From Corydoras sp. C115 (Eukaryota > Chordata > Actinopteri > Siluriformes > Callichthyidae): a stretch of 64,000 nt of DNA. The stretch is from positions 469,501 to 533,500 of the forward strand of contig JAFMOC010000224.1 of assembly GCA_019802505.1 (NCBI GenBank), written 5' to 3'. This document shows, piece after piece, positions 24,701 through 35,320 of the stretch. A program made the translations under genes and the position numbers. Position 1 is the first letter of the stretch; every line of letters begins with the position of its first letter. A model generated the notes under the pieces. That model searched no databases. It was given only the letters and a program-made list of their open reading frames with translations, and was not told the DNA's origin.

Positions 24701-27700
24701 AAAACTCGGAACATGCGCAGCCTGAACCCCGAAGGTCTGTTTGAGTACAGCTGTTGTGATGGCGTGATTTAAAAAAAAAAAATCCCCATCTATTCAGCTT
24801 TTGTTCTTTGGTTTTACTTTTGTAGTAATATGTAAACCTTATGCTCACTACCCCTCCCTCCCAACTCCTTTTTTTAGATATTGATCAGCTCATTACAATC
24901 AGTGGAATGGTGATCCGAACCTCTCAGCTAATCCCTGAGATGCAGGAGGCCTTTTTCCGTTGTCAGGTTTGTGCTTTCGGTGTGCGTGTGGAGGTAGATC
25001 GTGGTCGCATCGCCGAACCTGCTGTGTGCCGCAACTGCAATACCACCCACAGCATGGCCTTGGTGCACAACCGCTCAGTTTTCTCCGACAAACAGATGGT
25101 GAGAGACATTCATGGTCACTGATCTGTTTCATTAATTTATTATACAGAGATTCTGCTGTAGCAGTAACTGTTAATTAATACATTGCTGAAGTGTTTGTAG
25201 TGGGATGTAGCAGCAGTCACTGGATGGTTTTGGTGTTAATGTATGTAATGACTCGTTTCTGATCTGGCACAGATCAAACTCCAGGAGTCGCCAGAAGACA
25301 TGCCTGCAGGCCAGACTCCCCACACTACTGTGGTTTATGCCCACAATGACCTGGTGGACAAAGTACAGCCTGGAGATCGTGTAAATATAACAGGTGAATT
25401 CTGATCTCAGCTTCACTTGCAAATGTACCAACTTTTGTATCATAGACATTGACTTATTTTTCTTACCTGCCTGTCTGCTTTTACCAACTGACACTGCCAT
25501 AGTTTTTTCGATGCATGGTGTGATTAGGTGGACCAAGTGCACAAACTGGAAACAAGCTGCAGGAAATATGTTCCATCATTCATATGCAAAACAAACCATG
25601 GCCTAAGCATAGCATAGGACCAAGTCACCATCTCGGCAGACTCAACCATGACCACAGAATAAAGGGGGAACAACCACCCTCCTGTGAAACATTCCACAAA
25701 CCCCTAACTGTGAAATGCCTACCAACATAATGCTCCAAGCATATACCATATAAACACATTGCTGGATTACCACAGACACTGAAAGAAGCATCACAACCTA
25801 AACAAAAAAACTCCAATGGATTTATTTTATTTATTTATTTTTTGATATGCTGCATTTAAGCTTCAAATATAGAAATATACAAGTATAAATCCTTAGTTAA
25901 AGTTTACAAACTTACCTTTGTCTGATACATAATTTAGTTGTATAAGTGACATTAAGCAATTAAACAACCAAACAAACCTGCCTGCCTGCTTACCAGGTGT
26001 TGGTGAATCCTGATGTGTATCCCCACTTACCATTACAAACATCTAATATATTGCAGCTCATCTGATGGTGTGTTTGAGTGTTGTACTGCTGCCTTTATGC
26101 TTTGGGTCTGATGCTTTCTCCCTCTCACTTTGCTACACTGCCAAAGTGAGAGGGACACACACATGCCATAGGGATGTTCACCCCCACTTCATCTGGTTTT
26201 ATCATCCCATCCTAATGAGAGTTGGGCTAATTAGGCTGGAGCCTGTGTTTTATTTTAATGGGCATAGGATGGTGAAACCCCCTGGACAGGTCACCAGCCC
26301 ATCTCAAGACATGACTGTTCTTTCTAGGACTTTAACACAAGACTTTCTTCCTGTCATGTTGAAAGTGCCCACTACTGCACCACTGTGCTGACCTGTTGAA
26401 TTAGTAACATTTAATATATATTTTTTGTTAAGTTTTGTTGTGAATGATTCTGATCCCAGTCACGACAACATCCTGTTTTTAATAAAGGTATTTATAGAGC
26501 GGCTCCCATGCGTCTGAACCCACGACAGAGCCAAGTGAAGGCTGTCTATAAAACACACATAGATGCCATTCACTTCCGTAAGACAGATGAGCGGCGGCTG
26601 CATGGTCTGGATGGGGATGGGGAACAGAAGCTTTTCACAGAGGAACGTGTTGCAGCACTGCAGGAACTTGCTGCCAAGCCAGACATCTATAAACGCCTCT
26701 CCTCAGCTCTTGCACCCAGCATCTATGAGCATGAAGATATTAAGAAGGTAGACTTGGTGTGAATGCTGCTTGTTGTTACTTCTGTTTGGTTGAATATTTT
26801 GCACAAAAACATGAGCACGTGTTCAAGACTTTCTGCTGATAAAGTGACATAATAAATACTTCTCTGTGAGAGTCAAACAGTGCTGAACGTTTACATCTCT
26901 TCATAGTTGAGTCTTTATGTAAAACGGACTAAGTTGTGCTGTTTTAGTTTGGTTCACTGCAGTGAACAGTAAATAATGGCTCATTAATTTGTTGCCAATG
27001 AGTTTTTGGAAGTATTATAACTTACATTTCTATATCTATTTTGGATAGTTACTGTAAAAAGGTGTACCATGCTGAATTTATAAATCTTCCTTGTTTGCAA
27101 TCATGAAGGTTTAAACCTATTATGTTTCAGGGAATCCTCTTACAGCTGTTTGGTGGTACACGCAAGGATTTTAGTCAGACTGGTCGTGGCAACTTCCGTG
27201 CTGAAATCAATGTGCTACTGTGTGGTGATCCAGGTACAAGTAAGTCTCAGCTGTTGCAGTATGTGTACAATTTGGTACCACGAGGTCAGTACACGTCAGG
27301 AAAGGGCTCAAGTGCAGTCGGACTCACAGCATATGTGATGAAGGACCCAGAGACACGGCAGCTTGTCCTTCAGACCGGTGCTCTTGTGCTGAGTGACAAC
27401 GGCGTGTGCTGCATTGACGAGTTTGACAAGATGAGTGACAGCACCCGCTCTGTGCTGCATGAAGTGATGGAGCAACAGACACTTTCTATTGCCAAGGCAA
27501 GAAAACCTCTTGAACTTTTTTCCCTTTTATTCCACCGATTAGCTAACCCAACTGAGGAGTATTGCTGTGGTCACAACTTGTGGCAAAATCTTAGATTTCC
27601 AGATGGTGTGCATTCATGGTACATTAATACCAATCTTTAAGTCTGCTTTATCAAATTATCAATCTGCCTTGTAATTTATACATAGACTTAATTTCAGTGT

Positions 27701-30700
27701 TAACAAATGAAGGGAAGGAAAGCACTTTTAACTGTGTATCTTGTTTGACAGGTTTAAGTATCTTCTCATACCTTAAATTTATCAGATATAAGTGATGGGT
27801 TTTACCAATGCCAGTGAATGGAAAATGTTTTTGTAGCACAGGTAACATTTTATAAATCAATGTTGCATGGTAAAAATTAACTGTCTTGCATTAGGCTGGG
27901 ATTATCTGTCAGCTCAATGCACGGACCTCAATCCTTGCTGCAGCAAACCCTGTGGAGTCACAATGGAACCCCAAGAAAACTACTATTGAGAACATTCAGC
28001 TTCCTCATACTCTCCTGTCCAGGTAAACCTTCCCTCTTTCACACACACCTATCCAAAGGGAGGAGGAATTCACATGCTTATGCACATATACTAACACTTG
28101 TTAGTAACATAATAGAAAATCATCTGATTTTGCACATTTCAAATTAGACATTGCAAATAATTAATACTAGAAAGTAACTCCAACTCTTCACCAAAGTCAT
28201 TTCCTGTCAGCAACAAGGCTTAAGACGTGTGTGTGTATATTCATATGTAAACTCACAATATCGGATGATATTAATCATCCATTAATAAACCCACACTGTG
28301 GCTGTTTATCCATTTATGATCTCTCTCTACCGCCCTTCTTCCTTAGGTTTGATCTGATTTTCCTGATGCTGGATCCTCAGGATGAGGCATATGACAGACG
28401 CCTGGCTCACCACCTGGTTTCACTGTACTATCAGAGTGAGGAACAACTGGAAGAGGAACATCTTGACATGGCCGTGTTAAAGGACTACATTGCATATGCT
28501 CGTACTTGCGTTCATCCCCGGCTGAGTGAGGAGGCCAGTCAATCTCTGATTGAGGTCTGCAAAAAATTAAAATTATTATATTGTGTTCCAAACCTGTCAG
28601 AGGAACTAAACATCCAAGCTGTTGACTAAAAATAATACAAATATTAAGTGCAATAAAGCTTGAGAGGTTGTGTATTATTGTGAATAAATCATGGGAAAGT
28701 GGTGTTGTGCACAACTTGAAGCATGATTTAATTTTTTTTTTTTTGAAAACCTGTCCATGACAGAATGCATAACCGATTGTAGTAATCCATTTACCTTTTA
28801 GTCAATTAGCAGATGCCTTTTTCCAAAGCGACTTACAAATAACACAAGTCAGTAGTTATGAAGAAAACCAGCTGCACTGTAGAATTATCAAACCTGATTA
28901 TCCAATTTGTAAACTTGGTTTTAGAATGTGGGTGCAAACATAAATAGTAGAACACCTCAAACTCCTCCTATTGTCTTGTGACAATATAAACTTACCACAA
29001 CTCTGTTCCTTATTAAACTTCATTTCTGTCATTTAAATGTATGATGGTTGAACTTAAAAGCTGAATTGTGGCTTCTGTGACCTGCAGGCTTATGTTGACA
29101 TGAGAAAGATTGGGAGTGGCAGGGGGATGGTCTCCGCTTATCCACGCCAGCTGGAGTCCTTGATCCGCCTAGCAGAAGCCCACGCTAAAGTCCGTTTCTC
29201 AGACAAAGTGGAGACCATTGATGTTGAAGAAGCCAAGAGACTTCACCGGGAGGCCCTGAAACAATCAGCCACTGATCCCAGAACTGGTTTTGTGGACATC
29301 TCTATTTTTACTACAGGTATCAATAATAATTAGTTCTGGTTTTATCATTCATTAGTCCTTTAATTTACATTTTTTAAAATTGTTTTATGATTAATACACA
29401 GCAAAATCAAACTATACACATCAAATATACATATGTAGTGCATAAAATGATCCCATAAACTCAGAAAAAACTAACAAAAATTTGCAAAAAAGGGGAATTA
29501 AAAATAAAAAAGGGAATACAACTAAGTAAATTGACTAGTTTATTGAATTTAGAAGAAAAGTCAAAGTTGTATAATTAAATATATCTCTTTCGTTAGGTTA
29601 TATGGTAGTGCTTTTTGAACCCTCTATTGGGAACTGGGGCAGGGATTTGAAAAAAAGCAATGAAGGGTGATCAGCACCCTTTCAAATCTGTCCTTTTTTT
29701 ATATATATCTGTAGAGCACCTCAGACTAAACTTTTATCTTCTCAAGGCTCAGAAAGTGCACTATGTCCTTCAACCAAAGGGAATGAGGGGGGAGAACAAG
29801 ATTTATAACTAAATTCATCTCGCTAGTAACAGGGCAAAGGTTATGGCATGACTGGCTGATGTCAAAGATCGCCAATAGGGGCACTGGATAATCTGTTTAA
29901 TCTGTTAATTTTTTGAGCTATTCTCATGTTACACATATGGGCTTTAATTCCTCCTCCCATTTGATCTTTGCTATGGAACCCTGTATCTTTTCCAAAGATA
30001 GGATTTCATTATAAATCACTGAAACCACTCTTTCCTCAGTCACACTCCAAACTTTACTATGGTGTATGGTATGAGCTGTCAAAGGACACCAAAAACAAAA
30101 TTGTAGACTTGCACCAGGCTGGGAAGACTGAATCTGCAATAGGCAAGCACCTTGGTGTGAAGAAATCTGTGGGAGCAATAATCAGAAAATGGAAGACCTA
30201 CAAGACCACTGCTAATCTCCCTCGATCAGGGGCTCCATGCAAGATCTCAGCCCGTGGGGTCAAAGTGATTACAAGAACAGTGAGCAAAAATCCCAGAACC
30301 ACATGGGGGACCTAGTGAATGACCTGCAGAAAGCTGGGACCAACGTTACAAAGACTACCGTCAGTAATACTCTACGCCACCAGGGACTCGGATCTTACAG
30401 TGCCAGACGTGTACCACTGCTTAAGCCAGTACATATCCGGGCATGTCTGAAGTTCGCTAGAGAGCGTTTGAATGTTCCGGTAGAATATTGGGAGAATGTC
30501 TTAAGGTCAGATGAAGCCAAAGTAGAACTGTTTCTTCCAAACAGGACGAGTTGTGTTTGTACCAGAGTGTATGCCGATTTGCATCCAAAGAACACCATAC
30601 CAACTGTGAAGGTAGCAACATCAGGGGACCAGGACGACTGCTTCGTGTACTCATGAAAGAATGAATGGAGCCATGTATTGAGATTTTGAGTGCAAACATC

Positions 30701-31440
30701 AGCAAGGACATTGAAGATGAAACATGGCTGGGTCTTTTAGCATGACGATGATCCCAAGCACACTGCCAGCGCAACAAAGGAGTGGCTCCGTAAGAAGCAA
30801 ATCAAGGACCTGGAGTGGCCTAGCCAGTCTCCAAATCTGAACTCCATAGAAAACATTTGGAGGGAGTTAAAAGTCTGTGTTGCCCGCAGACATCCCCAAA
30901 ACATCATTGCTCTAGAGGAGATCTGCATAGAGGAATGGGCCAACCTTGGGGTGATTTCACACATGCTCTTCTGGTTGAGTGGGCTTTTTTAAGGGAGTTA
31001 TTAATTATTTAAAATTTTTGCTTCATTTGATAATTATATAAAAGTTTTGTTTCAGTAATTTCTCGTATGAAATGTGAATAAAGTTGATTTGTGTAGGTAT
31101 GAGTGCCACAGCAAGAAAGCGTAAAGAGGAAGTTGCCCAGGCTCTGAAAAAGCTTATTCAGGCTAAAGGAAAGACTCCAGTGATGAAGTATCAGCAGCTG
31201 TTTGATGATCTGAGGGGCCAGTCAGAGGCTGTACGTAATACTATTCCTTTATCGTGTATAAAGTGTACATCCATTATTCATTTTTTCTGATTCTAAATTG
31301 CAAGGAACATTATCAATAAAGACTGATATCGATATTTTGTCTTTCAGGCGATCACTAAGGACGTGTTTGATGAAGCACTCCGTGCTCTCACCGATGAGGA
31401 CTTTTTAACAGTCACTGGAAAAACTGTGCGTCTGCTGTAA
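17106..31440 (+). CDS. mcm4: DNA replication licensing factor MCM4 (16 coding exons)
   Basis: A subunit of the MCM2-7 helicase that is loaded at origins and unwinds DNA in S phase, in the nucleus. Coding exons: 17106-17163, 17252-17389, 22144-22274, 22393-22491, 23073-23168, 23291-23386, 24596-24734, 24878-25098, 25273-25393, 26488-26747, 27131-27496, 27895-28022, 28347-28554, 29088-29316, 31097-31230, 31348-31440. They sum to 2517 nt (838 residues; human 863) with all phases consistent. Landmarks: Ser/Thr-Pro-rich N-terminus; zinc finger cysteines 281, 284, 303 and 306; Walker A GDPGTSKS at 485-492; Walker B with D549-E550; arginine finger in SRFD (R618); C-terminal winged-helix end TVTGKTVRLL. 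The second coding exon could start at 17255 instead of 17252, which changes one codon. The ATG lies exactly at the acceptor of exon 2. Intron 12 is GC-AG. Introns 3, 5, 7 and 15 carry transposon insertions, and no coding exon is disrupted. Confidence 0.98.
17630..17720 (-). repeat. LINE 3'-end fragment in mcm4 intron 3
   Basis: TTATTTAACTTTATTTAGCCC then GAAGGAAATTTAGCAGCCAG is a diverged form of the TTTATTNNTCCC(A)AAGG 3' tail of fish LINEs. Confidence 0.45.
17948..18275 (+). repeat. SINE-like repeat (family A), plus
   Basis: Near-complete copy: head GGTGGCTTGGTGCTCAGCAC with B box GGTTCGAATCC, a GTGTGT middle, and tail ending GATAAAGTGGAAGATAATGG. Confidence 0.88.
18406..20016 (+). mobile_element. 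Tc1/mariner transposon, structurally complete, 1.6 kb
   Basis: Flanked by TA on both sides (18404-18405, 20017-20018). Terminal inverted repeats of about 210 bp start CAGTGGGGTGCGAAAGTTTG and end with the complement (CAAACTTTCGCACCCCGCTG). The transposase reads + strand: HTH part around 18900-19010 (MRNIVRKWKTTGTVQVKARS), first Asp in TDETKIVIW (about 19230), second in QQDNDPNH, and Glu in SPDLNIIEN. It is broken by a TAG just before TDET and by frameshifts. It lies in mcm4 intron 3. Confidence 0.93.
20189..20246. repeat. (TG)n/(CA)n microsatellite
   Basis: TG repeat, then TATATACA, then a CA repeat. It directly abuts the left end of the next Tc1 element. Confidence 0.9.
20247..21674 (+). 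mobile_element. Second Tc1/mariner transposon in mcm4 intron 3
   Basis: Inverted ends: CAGGTCCTTCTAAAAAATTAG on the left, and TTTTTTTTTAGAAGGA on the right, where the last bases are lost into a TA microsatellite. A second internal pair, CATGAAAACCCAAAATTCTC and its complement (21495-21525), shows long imperfect inverted repeats of 150-200 bp. Transposase debris on the + strand includes the HTH region near 20500-20700, SKGQCQVPTVSD and SPDLNPIENL at about 21200. Multiple frameshifts make it inactive. Confidence 0.9.
21675..21708. repeat. (TA)n microsatellite at Tc1 right end
   Basis: TA repeat beginning exactly where the Tc1 terminal repeat should end, followed by ACACACATAC. Confidence 0.9.
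21975..22022 (-). repeat. SINE head fragment (family A)
   Basis: AGCGCTGAGAGGCAAACG then CTAACCAATAAGCAACTG is the reverse complement of the family A head. Confidence 0.6.
22610..22870 (+). repeat. Diverged copy of a 47.6-kb/49.2-kb repeat in mcm4 intron 5
   Basis: TCTCTAACAATCAAATACTT, AGAGGTGTGCGTTATTGTCA, ATGTCATGACTGGACAAA and ATTCACAATAATGCATGCTG all recur in the same order at 47785-48110. The family is unidentified. Confidence 0.65.
23470..23685 (+). repeat. tRNA-derived SINE relic in mcm4 intron 7
   Basis: GCCTTGTGACCTGAAGG, then TTTCGATTTCTAGTCTTACC (decayed B box), then GGTTAAATGTGGAGGACC. It aligns with the better preserved copy at 41060-41285. Confidence 0.6.
23690..24190 (-). 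mobile_element. Rex1-like LINE 3' fragment in mcm4 intron 7
   Basis: The minus strand encodes a typical LINE C-terminus (RHPKCVRERYRRSFIPAAVR, then LHNQH). The 3' end is TTTATTTGTCCCACAATGGGG near 23715. Truncated at the 5' side. Confidence 0.75.
25394..26487. other. mcm4 intron 10, mostly unclassified
   Basis: Contains a perfect 13-bp hairpin at 26120-26154 and a repeat-like tract at 26170-26395 (AGGCTGGAGCCTGTGTTTTA, then GGACAGGTCACCAGCCCATC) of the type seen in dispersed fish repeats. No coding sequence was seen. Confidence 0.45.
27497..27894 (+). other. mcm4: GC-AG intron 12 of mcm4
   Basis: The donor reads AAG|GCAAGA and the acceptor TTGCATTAG. Flanking exons give the conserved SIAK-AGIICQLN junction, so the donor cannot be moved to a GT. 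AG|GCAAG is the standard context of natural GC donors. Confidence 0.93.
28555..28790 (+). other. Start of mcm4 intron 14 with cryptic alternative end
   Basis: Reading through the weak donor (GAG|GTCTGC) gives 25 more codons to a TAA at 28627, and an AATAAA follows at about 28651. An intronic-polyadenylation isoform is conceivable but there is no transcript evidence. Confidence 0.3.
28791..28842 (-). repeat. L2-type tail fragment in mcm4 intron 14
   Basis: TTTAGTCAATTAGCAGATGC then TTTTTCCAAAGCGACTTACA is the complement of the LINE tail at 53275-53320. Confidence 0.8.
29340..29900. other. mcm4 intron 15, left part, no recognised feature
   Basis: AT-rich. No clear transposon end was seen. Confidence 0.35.
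30050..31005 (+). mobile_element. Decayed Tc1/mariner transposase in mcm4 intron 15
   Basis: The + strand keeps long stretches of transposase: YELSKDTKNKIVDLHQAGKT, IIRKWKTYKTTANLPRSG, LRHQGLGSYSARRVPLLK, and the first catalytic Asp region VLRSDEAKVELF. In other frames it has the second Asp (DDDPKHTAS-like, about 30745) and the C-terminal Glu region (SPNLNSIENIWRELK, about 30830). Terminal repeats were not found. Several frameshifts. Confidence 0.88.
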
Positions 31441-31501
31441 ATATGAACTTCTGATGATTTTTTTGTTTGTTTATCTGTAAAGCAGATTTCATGTTTGTTA
31501 A

Positions 31502-31507
31502 AATAAA
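31502..31507 (+). terminator. mcm4 polyadenylation signal
   Basis: AATAAA lies 62 bp after the mcm4 stop codon, giving a short 3' UTR. Confidence 0.8.
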
Positions 31508-32979
31508 AACATTTGCAGTCAATTGATCTTGCACTTGATTGCATTGCTGATTTTTTGCACGGCACCACATACCCCCAAAGTTCTTTTAGGGTTTAACTAC
31601 CCATATTCACACCCAACATTCACTGTATGGGGCACACAATACATAGTACATATATCCTATAGGAACATGCACAGTTGTAAGGCGGAACTAAATTTCATTT
31701 GTACTCGCAGGTTGCAACTTAGCATGGCAGGCTTAGTGTGTACAGCTAAGATTAGCTCAGTTTATAGGCTGAGAGTATGGATCGTAAGTGGGAACGATAC
31801 ACGGACGTTAAGAGTATTTGCCTGCTTCATTGAAATCAACCGTGTGGAAAGACTGGGTTCCCTGTGAATTACAATAGCACTGAAGTGCGGGTAGATTGAA
31901 CAAGGATGGTTTGCATTGTGGAAAAGTTGTGTGGTATGTTTGTGGAAACACTTTGAGTGTGCTAACACATTCAGTGGCATCCACATGTGCCGATGAACAG
32001 AGCTAATAAAAAAACCTGCAACCCAACAATAAATCTGTGCTTAACCCTGCTTAAAGCAGCCTCTAGATGTGAAATTAGATGGGTCCAAAATATTACTGAA
32101 GCATTATGTACAGTATGTGCTTCATGCACAGTAGTGAATAACCCTGGCTTTAAACATTCGATAAAAGCAGTGTAGTGTTTACCGAAATGCATTATCAGGA
32201 TAATTTTTATTGACTGAGGGTAAAAATCACATGGACTTCATTGAAGATTTTATATCCACATTATATGCCAAACTTTTATTACAGGAAATCAATACACTAT
32301 CAATACACAACACACTAACACATGTATTACAGAAGTGCTGAGAATCATCCACCACACAAATCATAATCATTAGGAAATGGAGTAAAGAAAAAGTGTGCAG
32401 AGAAACAGATGACAGACGCTTACTGTAGAACTGCAAGGTGTTTTTCTGTATTGTAATGAATTCTTATATTTAGTCCTGGGGTGTGTGTATACACAGAGTG
32501 AGAGAAAACTAGAGATAGATGTAATGCTTATGTCGGTGTAAACAGTGAAAATAGGAAAATTTGTTGTGACATGCTTTGCTTTCAAAAACGATCAATTTCT
32601 TTTTTGGAAAACAGGCAGGTATTTTTAAGGTTCTTGGCTGGTAAATTACCCTAAACTTTTAAACATAACCACAATTTTAAAGTCTTTTATTTGTATTTTA
32701 TTTTTATGAAGTCCCAGATTTTTACAAAAAAAAAGTAATATTATTTGTGATCAAGAATATTTTGTATTAATGTTCAGCAAGAGCCCTGCATTTTTTGTGT
32801 TTACATTAAATAACAAATATAAGAAATCCTGTGATGTCTGGCTTTTTAAAATAAGTTTATTGTGTCACTATCGTAAAATCGTGTATTTCTTTGATAATCG
32901 AACCAACAAAAGCTGTGATCATCCCTACGCATGCAGCAGCATGATGCAAGGACCGCAGTGCAAAGATGGCAAGCACGCT
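31508..32979. other. mcm4-ube2v2 intergenic, left part
   Basis: No gene recognised. Short open frames do not resemble any family. 31560-32200 has the look of an old repeat but could not be classified. Confidence 0.4.
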
Positions 32980-33095
32980 TAACTCATTATCTTCCGCTTA
33001 ATCCTCTACTAGAGATGTGGGTGGGGGGGAAACCCATGAAGACACTGGGGGGGGGGGGGTAGGACCCATGGAGGGGGCATGGAAACTCCATAAAT
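32980..33095 (-). repeat. Truncated SINE-like copy (family A)
   Basis: Tail only: ACTCATTATCTTCCGCTTAA then TCCTCTACTAG, followed by G-runs and a remnant body. Confidence 0.6.
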
Positions 33096-33620
33096 CTCCA
33101 AAATTAAGCAAATTGTTTTACAGAACTGCTCTAAGTAGTGAGTAGCAAAAAAACACTTTAATCAAACCCTGAAGAAATTATAATTTTTAGTAATACAAAA
33201 TATATTAAAAACATTTATCATGTCTTTTACTAGCATATGCTGGATCAGTATTCAGTGTTCCTGTTTTTTTTTTAAGTTGCGTATCTACGGAAGTCGTGAT
33301 CATGAGAGGTAGGACGGCCCTGTCATTACACCCGACTTAAGGGGTCGGCATTATGACATTTTGGGTTATATTTACTTTAACAGTTGCAAATAGCGGAAAA
33401 CGGGGTGTTTTTAGGACAGGGTTTCACCTGCCATTAGTTGCAATTTGCAAGATGTTGGGTTTTCTTTCTGCTGGAGAGACGGCAATGTAAAGATTACATC
33501 ACATACGTCACCCGATATTACGGATTCCTTCATCTGCATGATTGCTGATGCTGCAACGTATAGACCAAAATGTCTTTTTTTTAAATGTAAAATGTCCAAA
33601 AAAATATTTAAACTGTATTA
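33096..33620. other. Intergenic, no gene recognised
   Basis: 33290-33345 is partly inverted relative to 34365-34410 (see findings). Otherwise unclassified. Confidence 0.35.
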
Positions 33621-33624
33621 AACT

Positions 33625-33885
33625 GTTCATCCGTGTCTGCGTGGGTTTCCTCCGGGTTCTCCGGTTTCCTCCCACAGTCCAAAAACATGGATCAAATCAA
33701 TTGAATTCTCAAAATTGCCCAATATAGAGTGTGTCTGTGTGAGTGAGTGAGTGTGTGTCCAGCGGATTGGCGCCCTGTCCTGGGTGTATCTGCCCAGCGC
33801 CCGAGACGCTCTCCCCTGGATGGGCATGGGGAACCCCACCGCGACCCTAATAGAGGATAAAGCGGGAGATAATGAATGAATGAAT
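33625..33885 (+). repeat. SINE-like repeat (family A), plus, head missing
   Basis: Begins in the body (TCCGTGTCTGCGTGGGTTTC) and ends GGATAAAGCGGGAGATAATG, then GAATGAATG. Confidence 0.88.
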
Positions 33886-33894
33886 AAACTGTTC

Positions 33895-34235
33895 GTGGGT
33901 GGCACTGTGGTTTAGTGGTTAGCATGTTCGCCTCTCAGCGCTAGGGATTCCCGGTTCGAATCCCCATCTGGGTGGAGTTTCCGTGTTCTCCCCGTGTCCG
34001 TGTGGGTTTCCTCTGGGTTCACCGGGTTTTCTCCCACAGTCCAAAAACATGGATCAAGTCAATTGAGTTCTCCAAATTGTCCCATATAGAGTGTGTATGT
34101 GTGTGCCCAGCGATAGATTGGCGCCCTGTCCTGGGTGTATCTGCCCAGTGCCCGAAACGTTCTCCCCTGGATGGGCATGGGGAACCCCCCCGTAACTCTA
34201 ATATAGGATAAAGCAAAAGATAATGGATGGATAAA
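33895..34235 (+). repeat. SINE-like repeat (family A), full-length, plus
   Basis: The best complete head: GGTGGCACTGTGGTTTAGTG, GTTAGCATGTTCGCCTCTC, B box GGTTCGAATCC. It stands in tandem with the previous copy, which it follows by 10 bp. Confidence 0.92.
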
Positions 34236-34740
34236 CTGTTCATGAACCTGGAATTATTATTTGGGATTTATCTTGTTCATATAAATATTACATTTCGATT
34301 TATTATTGTTCTAAAATATATATTTAATATATGTTGAAATAAATAAAACCACATCTGCCCGTGTCCCGTGTCAGGTGTAATGACATGACCGTGATCAAGA
34401 GAAGACAAGTTTTGTTATGTCCTGATAACTTTTTTTTAATGAATAGTGCATGTTCTCTCTAGACTTCCATACGTATCTTTTCAATTTTCGAAAGTTTGGA
34501 TGTTTTTATTGACAAATATTGTTATTGTGTCAAATACCATGGGGTCCCTGCACCCCACCTGAACACTGGTTTAAAACATGTCTATAACAAAGAATCAAAT
34601 ATTTTTAAAATCGTTTTCTGGTGTTTGTTATATTCCAGTCACTTATCTAATTAAACAATGGTTTATGAATATCACTTTTATGAGGTTTATCATAAATCAG
34701 TCAACGATTTAAGTGCAGAGTGTCCTGTAATATGTCGTCA
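34236..34740. other. Upstream flank of ube2v2
   Basis: AT-rich, no feature recognised apart from the partial inverted copy noted at 34365-34410. Confidence 0.35.
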
Positions 34741-34826
34741 CAAAGGGTGGGAATGTGTGGCGTCGTGGCGTAAACGCCAGTGATCAACGTCATGAAATCG
34801 TGCGCTTCTGGAATCGGCTGAAGAAG

Positions 34827-35250
34827 ATGGCGGCCTCCTCAGGTTTGTCTTGTCGAAAATGCGTAAACGTGAATAATATTTCGTGCATTTCTTCACAGAC
34901 GTGTATGTGACCACAAACAGATGAGTTTGTTGTGTATGTTTATAAAATGTAGTATGTTAGTGCCGCTTCTGTTCCAAACCTAAATGTGTTTACAGTGTTT
35001 GGTGTGAGCAGATCAATGTGCAGTGGCAGTACTGTTCACATTCACTTTAATCGCTCAAGGTAGAGAAATATTTCAGCGTGCTGTTGCTGCGGTTTCTGTT
35101 TCAGTACAGCCGTCATATCGTTCTGTGCTACTTTATCTGAAGCAGAGGCTCTCGTTCAGACTCTATAACGCGTTATGAAGCGCATGACGGGCGGTACCTC
35201 GTTAGCATTAGCTGCGGGCTGCATGTAAAGCACTTTATGCTCTGATGCTG

Positions 35251-35320
<70 letters not shown>

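Noticed and set aside
33895..33965. tRNA gene at the SINE head
   Set aside because: A-box-like and B-box sequences are present but the cloverleaf does not close, and the same head recurs in about fifteen dispersed copies.
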